NCBI GenBank assembly: GCA_023400405.1
Contig: JAEXFD010000030.1
Coordinates: 62,001-126,000, forward strand
DNA from: Pseudomonadota bacterium
GTDB taxonomy: Bacteria; Pseudomonadota; Alphaproteobacteria; Sphingomonadales; Sphingomonadaceae
Length of the DNA stretch: 64,000 nucleotides
Direction of reading: 5' to 3'
A model generated the notes under the pieces. The model searched no databases and was not told where the DNA came from. It saw nothing but the letters and a program-made list of their open reading frames with translations. Position numbers and translations under genes: made by a program. Positions 16,557-26,438 of the stretch are shown one piece after another (the first letter of the stretch is position 1; each line of letters opens with the position of its first letter).

Positions 16557-17653
16557 TCCGCCGCCTCCAGCTCGACCTTCACCTCCGCCTGCATCGGCTT
16601 CACGCCCAGCCGGGCGAACAGCGCCGCGTCCTTGTCGTCGCCAGCATTGCCCGCGGTGAGCAGCTTGTCGCCGGTGAAGATCGAGTTGGCGCCCGCCAGG
16701 AAGCAAAGCGCCTGGGTCGCATCGCTCATGCTCTCGCGGCCGGCGCTAAGCCGCACCATGCTCTCGGGCATGGTGATCCGCGCCACCGCCACGGTCCGCA
16801 CGAATTCGATATCGTCGATCTGGGCGAGCGGCGTGTCTGCCAGCATGTTGCCGAGCACCGTGCCCTTGATCGGCACCAGCGCGTTCACCGGCACGCTGCC
16901 CGGATGCACCGGCAGGGTCGCCAGCGCATGAATGAAGCCGACGCGGTCGCCGCGCGTCTCGCCCATGCCGACGATGCCGCCGCAGCACACATTGATCCCC
17001 GCCTCGCGGACATGTTCGAGCGTGTCGAGCCGGTCCTCGAAGCTGCGCGTGGTGATCACCTCGGCATAGCGTTCGGGCGACGTGTCGATATTGTGGTTGT
17101 AGTAATCGAGCCCGGCATCGGCGAGCATCTGCGCCTGCTTCTCGCTGAGCATGCCCAGCGTCATGCAGGTCTCCATCCCCATCGCACGGACGCCCTGCAC
17201 CATCTCGACGATGGCGGGCATGTCGCGATCCTTGGGATTGCGCCAGGCGGCGCCCATGCAGAAGCGCGACGAGCCATGGTCCTTGGCCTGCGCCGCCGCC
17301 TGGAGCACTTGGCGCACGTCCATCAGCTTGGTCGCTTTGAGCCCCGTCTCGGCCGAAACCGACTGGCTGCAATAGCCGCAATCCTCGGGGCAACCGCCGG
17401 TCTTGATGCTCAGCAGCGTGGAGAGCTGGACTTCATTGGCCGCATGGTGTGCGCGGTGGACCTCGGCGGCGCGGAACACCAGCTCGGTGAAGGGCAGATC
17501 GAACAGCGCCGCGATCTCCTCGCGGGCCCAATCGGTACGAACCCCGCCCCCCGTTCGTCCTGAGCTTGTCGAAGGACTGTTCTTCTTCGCAGCGCTTGAA
17601 GCGAAGGGCTGCCCTTCGACAAGCTCAGGGAGAACGGTGTGAGAGAGGGTCAT
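16553..17653 (-). CDS. bioB: Biotin synthase with repeat-encoded N-terminal extension
   Basis: Radical-SAM enzyme converting dethiobiotin to biotin. The cluster motif CPEDCGYC (C88, C92, C95) and downstream [21 protein letters not shown] and GMGETRGDR are typical. The ATG overlaps the mutase stop as ATGA, so the start is well supported. Residues about 6-34 (LPELVEG to PSTSSGRT) are encoded by an inverted repeat and are absent from ordinary BioB, whose N-terminus resumes at [17 protein letters not shown]. Its placement before pccA suggests a biotin supply for the carboxylase. Confidence 0.93.
   Translation of the reverse strand: MTLSHTVLPELVEGQPFASSAAKKNSPSTSSGRTGGGVRTDWAREEIAALFDLPFTELVFRAAEVHRAHHAANEVQLSTLLSIKTGGCPEDCGYCSQSVSAETGLKATKLMDVRQVLQAAAQAKDHGSSRFCMGAAWRNPKDRDMPAIVEMVQGVRAMGMETCMTLGMLSEKQAQMLADAGLDYYNHNIDTSPERYAEVITTRSFEDRLDTLEHVREAGINVCCGGIVGMGETRGDRVGFIHALATLPVHPGSVPVNALVPIKGTVLGNMLADTPLAQIDDIEFVRTVAVARITMPESMVRLSAGRESMSDATQALCFLAGANSIFTGDKLLTAGNAGDDKDAALFARLGVKPMQAEVKVELEAAE
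17551..17637. repeat. Palindromic element inside the bioB 5' end
   Basis: Arms CCTGAGCTTGTCGAAGG (17559-17575) and CCTTCGACAAGCTCAGG (17613-17629) are perfect 17-bp reverse complements around a 37-bp loop; flanking CCGTTC/GAACGG extends the pairing imperfectly. It differs from the repeat family in pccA. It lies fully within the translated frame. Confidence 0.85.
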
Positions 17654-19782
17654 TCTGCGGCTTCCTCGATCGGGGGCATGTTGTGGCCGAGCAGCCTCAG
17701 CACTTCCTCGGCGGCTTTGACAAGGTTGGTGCCCGGCCCGAAGATCGCCTGCACCCCCGCCTCGCGGAGGAACTCGTAGTCCTGCGCCGGGATTACCCCG
17801 CCGGCGATCACCTTGATGTCCGCCCGTCCCGCTTCCTGCAATTCACGGATCAACTCGGGGATCAGCGTCTTGTGGCCCGCGGCGAGGCTCGAGGCGCCGA
17901 CCACATCGACATTGCTGTCGATCGCCAGCGCAGCGGCTTCCTGCGGGGTCTGGAACAGCGGCCCCGGCACCACGTCGAAGCCGAGATCCCCGAACGCCGA
18001 GGAAACGAGGTTGGCACCGCGGTCATGTCCATCCTGCCCCATCTTGGCGACGAGCATGCGCGGCTTGCGGCCGAGCCGGCGCCCGGTGGCGGCGACGCCG
18101 TCCTTGAGCCGCTCCCACACCAGATCGTCCTGATAGGCGCCGCCATAGATGCCCCGCACCGGGTTGGGCGTAGTGGCATAGCGGCCAAAGCCCGCTTCCA
18201 TCGCCGCACTGATCTCGCCTAGCGTCGCGCGGGCCCGCGCTGCCTCCACCGCCAGCGCGAGCAGGTTCTCGGTGCCGCGCGCACCTTCCTGCAGGGCGAA
18301 GAGAGCCGCCTGGCACGCCGCCTCGTCACGCGCCGCCTTCACCCGCTTGATCCGCGCGATCTGCGCCTCGCGCACCGCGTGGTTGTCGACATCGAGGATG
18401 TCGATCGGCTCTTCCTCGGCCTTGCGGTATTTGTTGACGCCGACGATCACCTGCTCGCCCCGGTCGATCCGCGCGGCAGTGGCGGCGGCCGCTTCCTCGA
18501 TCATCGCCTTGGGCCAGCCCGCGGCGACCGCCTTGGCCATGCCGCCCTCGGCCTCGACCCGCTCGATGATTTCCCAGGCCTTGTCGACCAGCTCCTGGGT
18601 CAGCGCCTCGACATAATAGCTGCCGCCGAGCGGATCGACGACCTTGGTCATCCCCGTCTCTTCCTGGATCACGATCTGCGTGTTGCGCGCGATGCGGGCG
18701 GAGAAGTCGGTGGGCAGCGCGATCGCCTCGTCGAGGGCGTTGGTATGCAGGCTCTGCGTGCCGCCAAGCATCGCCGCCATCGCCTCGATCGTGGTGCGGA
18801 TGACGTTGTTGTAGGGGTCCTGCTCGGTGAGCGACACGCCCGAGGTCTGGCAGTGCGTGCGCAGCATCTTGGAGCGCTCGTCCCTGGCGCCGAGCTTCGT
18901 CATCACACGGTGCCACAGCACCCGCGCCGCCCGCAATTTCGCGACTTCCATGAAGAAGTTCATACCGATTGCGAAGAAGAAGCTCAGGCGCCCGGCGAAC
19001 TTGTCGATATCGAGCCCGCTGGCCACACCGTATTTCACATATTCCATGCCGTCGGCGATGGTGAAGGCCAACTCCTGCACCTGCGTCGCCCCGGCCTCCT
19101 GCATGTGATAGCCGGAGATCGAAATGCTGTTGAATTTCGGCATCTTAGCGGACGTGTATGCGAAAATATTTGAGATAATCCGCATGCTCGGTTCGGGCGG
19201 GTAGATATAGGTGTTGCGGACCATAAACTCCTTGAGGATGTCGTTCTGGATGGTCCCGTCGAGCTGGCTCTGATCGACGCCCTGCTCCTCGCCCGCGACG
19301 ATGAAGAAGGCGAGGATCGGGATCACCGCACCGTTCATCGTCATGCTGACCGACATCTGGTCGAGCGGGATCCCGTCGAACAGGATCTTCATGTCCTCGA
19401 CACTGTCGATCGCCACGCCCGCCTTGCCGACATCGCCGGTGACGCGCGGGTGGTCGCTGTCATAGCCGCGATGGGTGGCGAGATCGAAGGCGACGCTCAG
19501 CCCCTTCTGCCCCGCCGCGAGGTTGCGGCGATAGAAGGCGTTGGATTCCTCCGCGGTCGAGAAGCCGGCATATTGGCGGATCGTCCAGGGTCGCCCGGCA
19601 TACATCGAGGCGCGCACGCCGCGGGTGAACGGGGCGAAGCCGGGCAGGCCGGGATCGAGATTGGCGACGTCGTCCGCCGTGTAGAGCGGCTTGACGTCGA
19701 TCCCCTCGGGCGTCCGCCAGGTCAGGTCCTTGCCCTTGACCTCCTTGTCGGCGAGCGCCTTCCAGTCCTCAATCCCGGCCAC
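17650..19782 (-). CDS. Methylmalonyl-CoA mutase (710 aa)
   Basis: Adenosylcobalamin enzyme converting (R)-methylmalonyl-CoA to succinyl-CoA. The N-terminal substrate barrel ([45 protein letters not shown]) is followed by the B12-binding domain with DGHDRG (His near residue 585). The length equals that of single-chain or catalytic-subunit mutases (ScpA/MutB type). No separate small subunit lies beside it. It sits in the pcc operon, with bioB overlapping its stop. Confidence 0.95.
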   Translation of the reverse strand: MAGIEDWKALADKEVKGKDLTWRTPEGIDVKPLYTADDVANLDPGLPGFAPFTRGVRASMYAGRPWTIRQYAGFSTAEESNAFYRRNLAAGQKGLSVAFDLATHRGYDSDHPRVTGDVGKAGVAIDSVEDMKILFDGIPLDQMSVSMTMNGAVIPILAFFIVAGEEQGVDQSQLDGTIQNDILKEFMVRNTYIYPPEPSMRIISNIFAYTSAKMPKFNSISISGYHMQEAGATQVQELAFTIADGMEYVKYGVASGLDIDKFAGRLSFFFAIGMNFFMEVAKLRAARVLWHRVMTKLGARDERSKMLRTHCQTSGVSLTEQDPYNNVIRTTIEAMAAMLGGTQSLHTNALDEAIALPTDFSARIARNTQIVIQEETGMTKVVDPLGGSYYVEALTQELVDKAWEIIERVEAEGGMAKAVAAGWPKAMIEEAAAATAARIDRGEQVIVGVNKYRKAEEEPIDILDVDNHAVREAQIARIKRVKAARDEAACQAALFALQEGARGTENLLALAVEAARARATLGEISAAMEAGFGRYATTPNPVRGIYGGAYQDDLVWERLKDGVAATGRRLGRKPRMLVAKMGQDGHDRGANLVSSAFGDLGFDVVPGPLFQTPQEAAALAIDSNVDVVGASSLAAGHKTLIPELIRELQEAGRADIKVIAGGVIPAQDYEFLREAGVQAIFGPGTNLVKAAEEVLRLLGHNMPPIEEAAE

Positions 19783-19799
19783 GCGGCTTCTCCATGATA

Positions 19800-20354
19800 C
19801 TAGCTCACCACCATCGGCACGTTCGCCAGCGACGCGCGGATCGCCGCCACATCGGCTTCGGGGACGAGCGCCGGCTTGCCCATGCCAACCTTGATGCGCA
19901 GGACCTGGGTCTCGCCCGCGGCAAGCTCCACCGTCACCGGAACGGCGCTGCGGCGCTGAACCTCGGCGCCGACCTCGTGCCGGCCGGGCGCCAGTGCGAG
20001 CGCAGCGAAGCGCGGCGACTTGAGCTGGGTCCGCACGACGCCGTCGATCGAGACATCGACCCCGGCGGCCTTGCCGTAAAAGCCCTCGCGCAACACGATC
20101 AGCTGCGCGCTGCCCGGCTCGGCGCCCTGCAATGCCCGCGTGCGGCTTGCTTCGTCGGCGAGCGGCACCTTCCGGTTGCCCGCCAGCCCCAAATAGACGG
20201 TGCCGGCCACGACGCCGAAGATCAGGCCGATGAACGCCGGCGAGACCGTCGGCGGCGTCGGCGCGCCCGCCGTAATGGCGCCGAGCAGGAATGCGGTCAC
20301 GAACGCCACGCCGCCGACGATCGCGACGAAGGTCAGTTGCTTCTTCAAGGTCAT
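19800..20354 (-). CDS. Hypothetical membrane protein (184 aa)
   Basis: Not recognised as a named protein. Two N-terminal membrane segments (about residues 7-29 and 40-58) are followed by a soluble domain of about 110 residues whose pattern ([33 protein letters not shown]) looks like a small beta-sandwich of the type found in DUF2846/PEGA-like proteins. The start follows an AGGGAGCTG-like ribosome site. It lies between mce and the mutase; the role in propionate metabolism is unknown. Confidence 0.75.
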   Translation of the reverse strand: MTLKKQLTFVAIVGGVAFVTAFLLGAITAGAPTPPTVSPAFIGLIFGVVAGTVYLGLAGNRKVPLADEASRTRALQGAEPGSAQLIVLREGFYGKAAGVDVSIDGVVRTQLKSPRFAALALAPGRHEVGAEVQRRSAVPVTVELAAGETQVLRIKVGMGKPALVPEADVAAIRASLANVPMVVS

Positions 20355-20457
20355 GTCAGCTCCCTCCGTTGGACGCGGGGGTTGCTGCCCCGCGCGCCGG
20401 GAAAGACGCAGGCGCGCGGTGTTGGTTGCGGAAGCGGATCGATTTGGGCGAGGAGGC

Positions 20458-20880
20458 TCAATGCCGCTCCCCCTTCGGCGTCTCCATGATCTCGGTGAGC
20501 ACCCCACCCATGTCCCTGGGATGGACGAAGAAGATCGGCGTGCCGTGGGCGCCGATGCGCGGTTCGCCGAGCAGCTTGGCGCCCTTGGCCTCGAACCAGG
20601 CCTTGGCCTCGTGGATGTCGGGCACTTCGTAGCACAAATGGTGCTGCCCGCCCGCCGGATTGCGGGCGAGGAAGCCATGGATCGGCGAGCCCTCCCACAA
20701 CGGTTCGATCAGCTCGATCTGGCTGTTGGGGGTATCGACGAAGCAGACCTTCACGCCCTGCGCGGGCAAGTCGAAGGGCTCGCGGATCACTTCCGCCCCC
20801 ATCACGTCGCGATAAAAGGCGATTGACGCTTCGATCGAAGGCGTCGCCACGCCGACATGGTTGAGGCGGCCGAGCTTCAT
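20458..20880 (-). CDS. mce: Methylmalonyl-CoA epimerase (140 aa)
   Basis: Vicinal-oxygen-chelate fold protein that interconverts (S)- and (R)-methylmalonyl-CoA, bridging PccAB and the mutase. Metal ligands of the family are visible: H8 in LNHVGVA, a His in GGQHHLCYEV and a Glu near the C-terminus (GVLTEI). The ATG overlaps the stop of the secreted protein upstream as ATGA. The length is normal for the family. Confidence 0.93.
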   Translation of the reverse strand: MKLGRLNHVGVATPSIEASIAFYRDVMGAEVIREPFDLPAQGVKVCFVDTPNSQIELIEPLWEGSPIHGFLARNPAGGQHHLCYEVPDIHEAKAWFEAKGAKLLGEPRIGAHGTPIFFVHPRDMGGVLTEIMETPKGERH

Positions 20881-21392
20881 TTCTTCTTGGGCTCCTCGGG
20901 CGTCACCACCGGCATCGCATAGGGCAGCCCGCACACGCCATAGACCTTGCGGAACATCGCATCGCCGCCGGGGCCGACAAAATCCTCGCTGATCTCGCGC
21001 TCGCCATCGGCGAAGGCGACGCGCACGGTCTTCGCCGGCGCGATCTCGGAGACGATCGGGAAGACCTCGCCCGCCTCGCCATTATAGGCGCCGCGGCCCG
21101 GGAAGAGCCAGGAGGTGATCTCCGCCTGCGCCTCGTTGATGGTCAGCGTCACCGTGCGCGGATCGCCGGCGGGCACTTCGGGATTGGGGAAGAACTGGAC
21201 CGAGATGATCGGCACCTTGGCTGTATCGCAGCGCACGATCAGCCGCGCGCCATGGGCATTGTGCACCACGGCGCTCGCGCTCTTCGGCTTGGCCGGGTCG
21301 CTATTCTCGCGGAACGTCCACCCGGTCGCCGCCGGGGCGGGCGCAGGCGCGGTCTGGCCGAACAGGGCAAGGGCAATCGCAAGGCTGGTCAT
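20877..21392 (-). CDS. Secreted hypothetical protein (171 aa)
   Basis: Short signal sequence (MTSLAIALALFGQTAPA), then a globular domain with no family I can name. Two cysteines (RCDTAKV and VCGLPYA) could form a disulfide, and the tail is acidic then lysine-rich. It lies between pccB and mce and overlaps mce by 4 nt, so it is part of the operon even though a periplasmic protein has no obvious role there. Confidence 0.75.
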   Translation of the reverse strand: MTSLAIALALFGQTAPAPAPAATGWTFRENSDPAKPKSASAVVHNAHGARLIVRCDTAKVPIISVQFFPNPEVPAGDPRTVTLTINEAQAEITSWLFPGRGAYNGEAGEVFPIVSEIAPAKTVRVAFADGEREISEDFVGPGGDAMFRKVYGVCGLPYAMPVVTPEEPKKK

Positions 21393-21431
21393 AAGGCTTC
21401 CTGCATCCGGACACGCGCCACCACGGCGGCG

Positions 21432-22958
21432 TCACAGCGGGATGTTGTCGTGCTTCTTCCAGGGGTTCTCAAGCTGCTTGTTGCGCAGCTTGCGAAGTCC
21501 CAGCGCGATCCGCCGACGCGTCGAATGCGGCATGATCACTTCGTCGATGAAGCCCTTGCTCGCGGCTACGAAGGGATTGGCGAAGCGCGCCTCATATTCG
21601 GCGGTGCGTTCGGCGATCTCCTCGGGCGTCTTGCCGCGGAAGATGATCTCCACCGCGCCCTTTGCGCCCATCACCGCGATCTCCGCGGTCGGCCAGGCAT
21701 AGTTCAAGTCGCCGCGAAGATGCTTGGAGGCCATCACGTCATAGGCGCCGCCATAGGCCTTGCGGGTGATCACCGTGATCTTGGGCACCGTCGCCTCGGC
21801 ATAGGCATAGAGCAGCTTGGCGCCGTGCTTGATGATGCCCGAATGCTCCTGGCCGACGCCGGGCAGGAAGCCCGGCACGTCGACGAAGGTCATGATTGGA
21901 ATGTCGAACGCATCGCAGAAGCGCACGAAGCGCGCGCCCTTCTTCGAGCTGTTGATGTCGAGGCAGCCCGCCAGCACCATCGGCTGGTTCGCCACCACGC
22001 CCACCGTGCGGCCCTCGATCCGGCCGAAGCCGATCAGGATGTTGCCGGCATGGCTCGGCTGCAGTTCGAAGAACTCGCCCTCGTCGAGCGTCTTCCGGAT
22101 CAGCTCGTGCATGTCATAGGGCTGGTTGGCGCTCGGCGGGATCAGCGTGTCGAGGCTGGGCTCGAGGCGATCCCAGGGATCGTCGCTCGGCCGCTCGGGC
22201 ACGTGCTCGCGGTTCGAGCTCGGCAGGAAGTCCACGAAGTCGCGGGCCGCGAGCAGCGCCTCGATGTCGTTGTCGAAGGCCACGTCCGCGACCCCCGACT
22301 TCGTGGTATGCGTCACTGCGCCGCCCAATTCCTCCTGCGTGACGATCTCGTTGGTAACGGTCTTCACTACATCTGGGCCGGTGACGAACATGTACGATGA
22401 ATCCTTCACCATGAAGATGAAGTCGGTCATCGCGGGAGAATAGACGGCCCCGCCTGCGCAGGGGCCCATGATCAGGCTGAGCTGCGGCACCACGCCGCTC
22501 GCCAGCACGTTGCGCTGGAACACCTCGGCATAGCCGCCGAGCGACGCCACGCCCTCCTGGATGCGCGCGCCGCCCGAATCGTTGAGGCCGATCACGGGCG
22601 CCCCGACCTTCATCGCCATGTCCATGATCTTGCAGATCTTCTGCGCGTGCCGCTCCGAAAGCGAGCCGCCGAACACGGTGAAATCCTGGCTGAACACGAA
22701 GACGAGGCGGCCGTTGACCGTCCCCGATCCGGTGACGACGCCATCACCCGGCACGATCTGCTCGGCCATGCCGAAATCGGTGGCGTTATGCTCGACATAC
22801 ATGTCGAGCTCCTCGAAGCTGCCCGGATCGAGTAGCACGTCGATCCGCTCACGCGCGGTGAGCTTGCCCTTGGCATGCTGCGCGTCGATCCGCTTCTGCC
22901 CGCCGCCCAAGCGAGCCGCGGCACGGCGGCGCTCCAGTTCCTCGATCGTCGACGACAT
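21432..22958 (-). CDS. pccB: Propionyl-CoA carboxylase beta subunit
   Basis: 508-aa carboxyltransferase subunit. Crotonase-like halves show [45 protein letters not shown] and [16 protein letters not shown], all typical of PccB. It transfers CO2 from carboxybiotin on PccA to propionyl-CoA. The start [12 protein letters not shown] is preceded by a GGGAGAG ribosome site. First gene of the operon, divergent from scfR with TTGCAAA-like operator sequences in between. Confidence 0.95.
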   Translation of the reverse strand: MSSTIEELERRRAAARLGGGQKRIDAQHAKGKLTARERIDVLLDPGSFEELDMYVEHNATDFGMAEQIVPGDGVVTGSGTVNGRLVFVFSQDFTVFGGSLSERHAQKICKIMDMAMKVGAPVIGLNDSGGARIQEGVASLGGYAEVFQRNVLASGVVPQLSLIMGPCAGGAVYSPAMTDFIFMVKDSSYMFVTGPDVVKTVTNEIVTQEELGGAVTHTTKSGVADVAFDNDIEALLAARDFVDFLPSSNREHVPERPSDDPWDRLEPSLDTLIPPSANQPYDMHELIRKTLDEGEFFELQPSHAGNILIGFGRIEGRTVGVVANQPMVLAGCLDINSSKKGARFVRFCDAFDIPIMTFVDVPGFLPGVGQEHSGIIKHGAKLLYAYAEATVPKITVITRKAYGGAYDVMASKHLRGDLNYAWPTAEIAVMGAKGAVEIIFRGKTPEEIAERTAEYEARFANPFVAASKGFIDEVIMPHSTRRRIALGLRKLRNKQLENPWKKHDNIPL

Positions 22959-23003
22959 GGCTCTCCCTCGAAGCACCGGCTTGTGCACCGGGCCATGACG
23001 CGG

Positions 23004-23047
23004 GTGCAAATGCAATGTTGCAAAGTTGCGTGGAAGAGGTTTGCAGA
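23004..23047. promoter_or_regulatory. Candidate ScfR operator cluster
   Basis: Three related motifs upstream of pccB: GTGCAAATGCAA (23004-23015), TTGCAAAGTTGC (23018-23029) and GTTTGCAGAAT (23038-23048). They resemble the TTTGCAAA-type sites bound by the related actinobacterial regulators RamB and PrpR. Placed between pccB and scfR, they fit control of both genes. Confidence 0.5.
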
Positions 23048-23087
23048 ATATGAGGAGGGCATGCGACTGCGCCTGCCTTCCTTCGCT

Positions 23088-23209
23088 CCCCTCCCTGCAA
23101 GGGAGGGGCTGGGGGTGGGTGCGCGACCCGAAGGGGCGCGCGGTGTCGGTCCCGCGGGAGGCTCGCTGCGCTCGCCACCCACCCCTAACCCCTCCCTTGC
23201 AGGGAGGGG
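23088..23209. repeat. Palindromic element upstream of scfR
   Basis: Outer arms of about 33 bp (23088-23120 and 23177-23209) carry small hairpins CCCCTCCC/GGGAGGGG and GGGTGGGT/ACCCACCC tracts. Same family as the insertion in pccA. Its last bases (GGAGGGG, 23203-23209) stand 6 nt before the scfR ATG and would serve as its ribosome-binding site. Confidence 0.85.
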
Positions 23210-23215
23210 AATCGA

Positions 23216-24619
23216 ATGAGCAGCCCCCCTCCCCGCCGCCGCGTCTTCGAAGGCTTTCGCCTGCGCGACCTGCGTCGCCGCTCGGGCATCAGCCAGGCAG
23301 CGATGGCGGCGCGGCTCGGCATCTCGGTCTCCTATCTGTCGCAGATCGAGAATAACGACCGTCCGATCACCGACATCGTCCTCGTCGCGCTTGCCCGCGA
23401 ATTCCCGCTCGAGCCGTTCGGCGACGAAGCGGACAGCGCCATGCTGATCCGCACGATCGACGCCGCCACCGATCCCAGCGTCCCGGCCGAGCGCATCGCC
23501 GAGGCCGAAGTGCGCCGCGGAGTCGAGCAGCAGCCGCTGCTGGCCCGCCGCATGGTCGCGCTCCACGATGCCTGGCGCCGCAGCCAGGAGCAGCTGCGCG
23601 TTCTCGACGACCGGTTCGACACCGGCTCGCACGAAGCGGCGCCGCTGCCTTGGGAGGAAGTGCGCGACTGGTTCCAGGCCGAGGGCAATTATGTCGATGC
23701 GATCGATCGCTCGGCCGAACAACTCGCCGCCGATCTCGACGCCGACCGCCCGACCCGCGGCCTGGAGGATCGCCTGCGCTGGCACGGCGTGCGCGTCATC
23801 GCCGCAGAGGGCGACGGCAGCGAATTGAGCCGCTTCGATCCCTTCGAACAGCAACTGGCGGTGAACAGCGCGCTCCCGCCGGAAAGCCGCGCCTTCCTGC
23901 TCGCCCACCGGCTGGTGCGCTACGAATTCGAGAACGAGATGCGCCACGTCGTCGCCGGCTCGGGCCTCGCCTCTCCCGCCTCGCGCGAGCTGCTCACCAT
24001 CGGCCTCGCCAATTATGCCGCCGGCGCGCTGCTCATGCCCTATGGCGCCTTCCGGGCCACCGCCGTCGCCGTCCGACACGACATCGATCGCCTGCGCCAG
24101 CGCTTCGGGGTGAGCTTCGAACAGGCCTGCCACCGTCTCTCCACCCTCCAGCGCCCCGGCGCGGCCGGCCTGCCCTTCTTCTTCTGCCGGGTCGACATGG
24201 CCGGCAACATCACCAAGCGGCATTCGGCCACCCGGCTGCAATTCGCCGCGCTGGGCGGCGCGTGCCCGCTCTGGGTGGTGCACGAAGCGGTGGCGATCCC
24301 CGATCGCATCCTGGTCCAGCTCGCCGAGATGCCCGACGGCACGCGTTACGTCTCGATGGCCAAGGGGCTGGTCAAGCCGTCGGGCAGCTATGCCCGGCCG
24401 CCGCGCCGCTATGCCGTCGCGCTGGGCTGCGAGGAAGCGTACGCCGCCGACTTCGTCTATGCCGACGGCCTTCGCCCGGGCGGCGCGGCCACGCCGATCG
24501 GTGCGAGCTGCCGCATCTGCCCCCGCACCGATTGCGACCAGCGCGCCTTTCCGCCGGCCGGCTCGGCCATCGCGATCGATCCGGACCGGCGCCGAGTCGT
24601 CCCCTACGGCTTCGGCTAA
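23216..24619 (+). CDS. Short-chain fatty acyl transcriptional regulator (ScfR family, 467 aa)
   Basis: N-terminal XRE helix-turn-helix (about residues 12-66: [33 protein letters not shown]), a middle region resembling the IrrE/ImmA-like domain ([14 protein letters not shown] near 237-250), and a C-terminal DUF2083-type region with CRICPRTDC (C432, C435, C440). The related PrpR/RamB proteins sense acyl-CoA and, in PrpR, bind an Fe-S cluster through C-terminal cysteines. It is divergent from pccB and probably regulates the propionate operon. Its ribosome site comes from the repeat upstream. Confidence 0.88.
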   Translation: MSSPPPRRRVFEGFRLRDLRRRSGISQAAMAARLGISVSYLSQIENNDRPITDIVLVALAREFPLEPFGDEADSAMLIRTIDAATDPSVPAERIAEAEVRRGVEQQPLLARRMVALHDAWRRSQEQLRVLDDRFDTGSHEAAPLPWEEVRDWFQAEGNYVDAIDRSAEQLAADLDADRPTRGLEDRLRWHGVRVIAAEGDGSELSRFDPFEQQLAVNSALPPESRAFLLAHRLVRYEFENEMRHVVAGSGLASPASRELLTIGLANYAAGALLMPYGAFRATAVAVRHDIDRLRQRFGVSFEQACHRLSTLQRPGAAGLPFFFCRVDMAGNITKRHSATRLQFAALGGACPLWVVHEAVAIPDRILVQLAEMPDGTRYVSMAKGLVKPSGSYARPPRRYAVALGCEEAYAADFVYADGLRPGGAATPIGASCRICPRTDCDQRAFPPAGSAIAIDPDRRRVVPYGFG

Positions 24620-24625
24620 CAAATT

Positions 24626-24688
24626 CCTCCCCCAGCTCGTCTGGGGGAGGGGGACCGCCGCCGAAGGCGGTGGTGGAGGGGGGACTGG
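24626..24688. repeat. Compound hairpins downstream of scfR
   Basis: CTCCCCCAG/CTGGGGGAG forms one hairpin, and ACCGCCGCCGAAGGCGGTGGT a second. These are a third kind of GC-rich palindromic repeat in the window and may end scfR transcription. The rest of the 170-bp gap up to 24790 holds only an AAGGAGAGG ribosome site for the next gene. Confidence 0.65.
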
Positions 24689-24789
24689 GGCGCGTGGAGT
24701 ATCCAACAGCCCCTCACTCCGCCCCCCCGCCAGTTGCAGCGATGCGGCGACCCGTGGCATATTGAAACCAAAAGACAAGGAGAGGTTCG

Positions 24790-25548
24790 ATGGCCACCGC
24801 GCTTCAGACGCCGCAGATGACCGACGCCGAATGGGAGGCACGCCAGCAGCTCGCTGCCTGTTACCGCGTGTTCGATCATCTCGGCTGGTCCGAGATGATC
24901 TACAACCACATCACGCTGAAGGTGCCCGGCGAGGAAGCCGCCTTCCTGATCAATCCGTTCGGGCTGCACTTTTCCGAGGTGAAGGCGTCGAACCTCGTCA
25001 AGATCGACATCGACGGCAACAAGCTTTCCGACAGCCCCTATGGCGTCAACCGCGCCGGCTTCGTCCAGCATGCGCTGTTCCACCGCCATCTGCCCGACGC
25101 GCATTGCATCGCCCACACCCACACCACGGCAGGCATGGCGGTCTCTTCGGTCGAGGGCGGCCTCCGCCCCACCAACTTCTATGCCTGCAACTTCGCCGGC
25201 CAGATCGCCTATCACGATTTCGAAGGCGTCACGGTCCGCGAGGAGGAAGGCGAGCGGCTGCTGCGCAATCTCGGCGACAAGCGCGTGATGCTGCTCAGGA
25301 ACCACGGCATCCTGGTGATGGGGCGCACCGTGCCCGAGGCGTTCGTTAAGCACTGGGCGCTCCAGCGCGCCTGCGAGATTCAGGTCGCCACCGCAAGCAT
25401 GGGGACGCCGCTGCTCGTCTCGAACGAGGTCGTCGCGGTCCATCAGCGCGACCTGCACATGGCCCAGGTGCCGGGCGGCCCCGGCGCGGCCGACTTCGCC
25501 GCGATGGTGCGCCTGGTCGATCGCACCGACCGGAGCTGGCGCGACTGA
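24790..25548 (+). CDS. Class II aldolase/adducin family protein (252 aa)
   Basis: Zinc-dependent class II aldolase fold: YNHITLKVP near the N-terminus, the metal-binding IAHTHTTAGMAV (HxH) and the later LRNHGILVMG histidine. Members range from sugar-phosphate aldolases to decarboxylases and uncharacterised proteins, and the exact substrate cannot be read. The ATG follows AAGGAGAGG. It stands alone on the plus strand after scfR. Confidence 0.88.
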   Translation: MATALQTPQMTDAEWEARQQLAACYRVFDHLGWSEMIYNHITLKVPGEEAAFLINPFGLHFSEVKASNLVKIDIDGNKLSDSPYGVNRAGFVQHALFHRHLPDAHCIAHTHTTAGMAVSSVEGGLRPTNFYACNFAGQIAYHDFEGVTVREEEGERLLRNLGDKRVMLLRNHGILVMGRTVPEAFVKHWALQRACEIQVATASMGTPLLVSNEVVAVHQRDLHMAQVPGGPGAADFAAMVRLVDRTDRSWRD

Positions 25549-25560
25549 GCTTCGAAAAGC

Positions 25561-26361
25561 CTATCCGAAGCGATAGCCCGAAACCGCCCAGCCGAGCACA
25601 TGATCGGCATAGTCGCGCACCGCGGATCCGTCGCCGCCTGCGCCTAGCGCCACCATCAGCGGCAGCAGATGCTCCTCGCGCGGATGGGCGAAATGGGCAT
25701 GGGGCAGCGCGTCCCAGGCGGCGACGCGGGCGGCCCGGCGCGCGGGATCGGGATCGGTCACCGCGGCGGTCAATGCGTCGTCCCATTCGTCCGCCGGTGC
25801 CGTCGCCCGCGATCCCATCGCACGCAGATTGTGGAAGCTCATGCCGGAGCCGACGATCAGCACGCCTTCGTCGCGCAGCGGGGCCAGTGCCTTGCCCATC
25901 GCGATATGCGCGGCGGGGTCCAGGTCCTTGCGCAGCGAGAGCTGGGCCAGCGGGATGTCGGCGCCGGGCACCGCGACCATCATCGGGATGAACACGCCAT
26001 GGTCCCAGCCGCGGGCGCGCTCCTCGCCAACCGGAAAGCCCGCCCCTTCGAGCAGCGCCTTGGCCCGCGCTGCGACGTCCGGTGCGCCGGGGGCGTCCCA
26101 GCGCAGGCGATAGGTATGCTCGGGAAAACCGTAATAGTCGAACAGCAGCGCCGGATGATCGCCGCCATGCACGGTCGGCACCTCCTCCTCCCAATGGCCG
26201 GAGACGAGCAGGATCGCCTTGGGTCGCTCGGGCAGTTGCTCGATCAGCCGGGCGAGATAGGCCTGCATCGGCCGCCACATCGGATCGGTCGGGCCGCCCT
26301 GCGGGTCCATGAAGAAGCAGGGGCCGCCGCCATGCGGAATGAAGAATGTGGGAAGTGTCAT
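25561..26361 (-). CDS. LigB-type (DODA) extradiol ring-cleavage dioxygenase (266 aa)
   Basis: Class III extradiol dioxygenase family that includes 4,5-DOPA dioxygenase YgiD. Metal and active-site histidines occur in FIPHGGGP, LVSGHWEE, GSGMSFHNL and the C-terminal HPREEHLLPL. The start at MTLPTFFIPHGG is chosen by family N-terminus; the frame extends slightly upstream. It converges on the aldolase-like gene, with 12 bp between the stops. The aromatic substrate is unknown. Confidence 0.88.
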   Translation of the reverse strand: MTLPTFFIPHGGGPCFFMDPQGGPTDPMWRPMQAYLARLIEQLPERPKAILLVSGHWEEEVPTVHGGDHPALLFDYYGFPEHTYRLRWDAPGAPDVAARAKALLEGAGFPVGEERARGWDHGVFIPMMVAVPGADIPLAQLSLRKDLDPAAHIAMGKALAPLRDEGVLIVGSGMSFHNLRAMGSRATAPADEWDDALTAAVTDPDPARRAARVAAWDALPHAHFAHPREEHLLPLMVALGAGGDGSAVRDYADHVLGWAVSGYRFG

Positions 26362-26438
26362 GGCAAGAATGTCGTTCCCGGCGCGCGCGCGCACAATGCC
26401 CGTTTCGGAAACGGCAGGTTTCCCGCTACACCGCGGCC

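Noticed and set aside
17650..19782. Split or frameshifted mutase
   Set aside because: Both the substrate barrel and the B12 domain are in one uninterrupted frame of normal length.
24626..24688. Riboswitch upstream of the class II aldolase-like gene
   Set aside because: The hairpins are typical GC-rich repeats and lie nearer to the scfR end; no ligand-binding core motif.
22610..24841. 743-codon minus-strand frame across the pccB start and scfR
   Set aside because: It runs through the palindromic repeat and antisense to scfR; composition is shadow-like.
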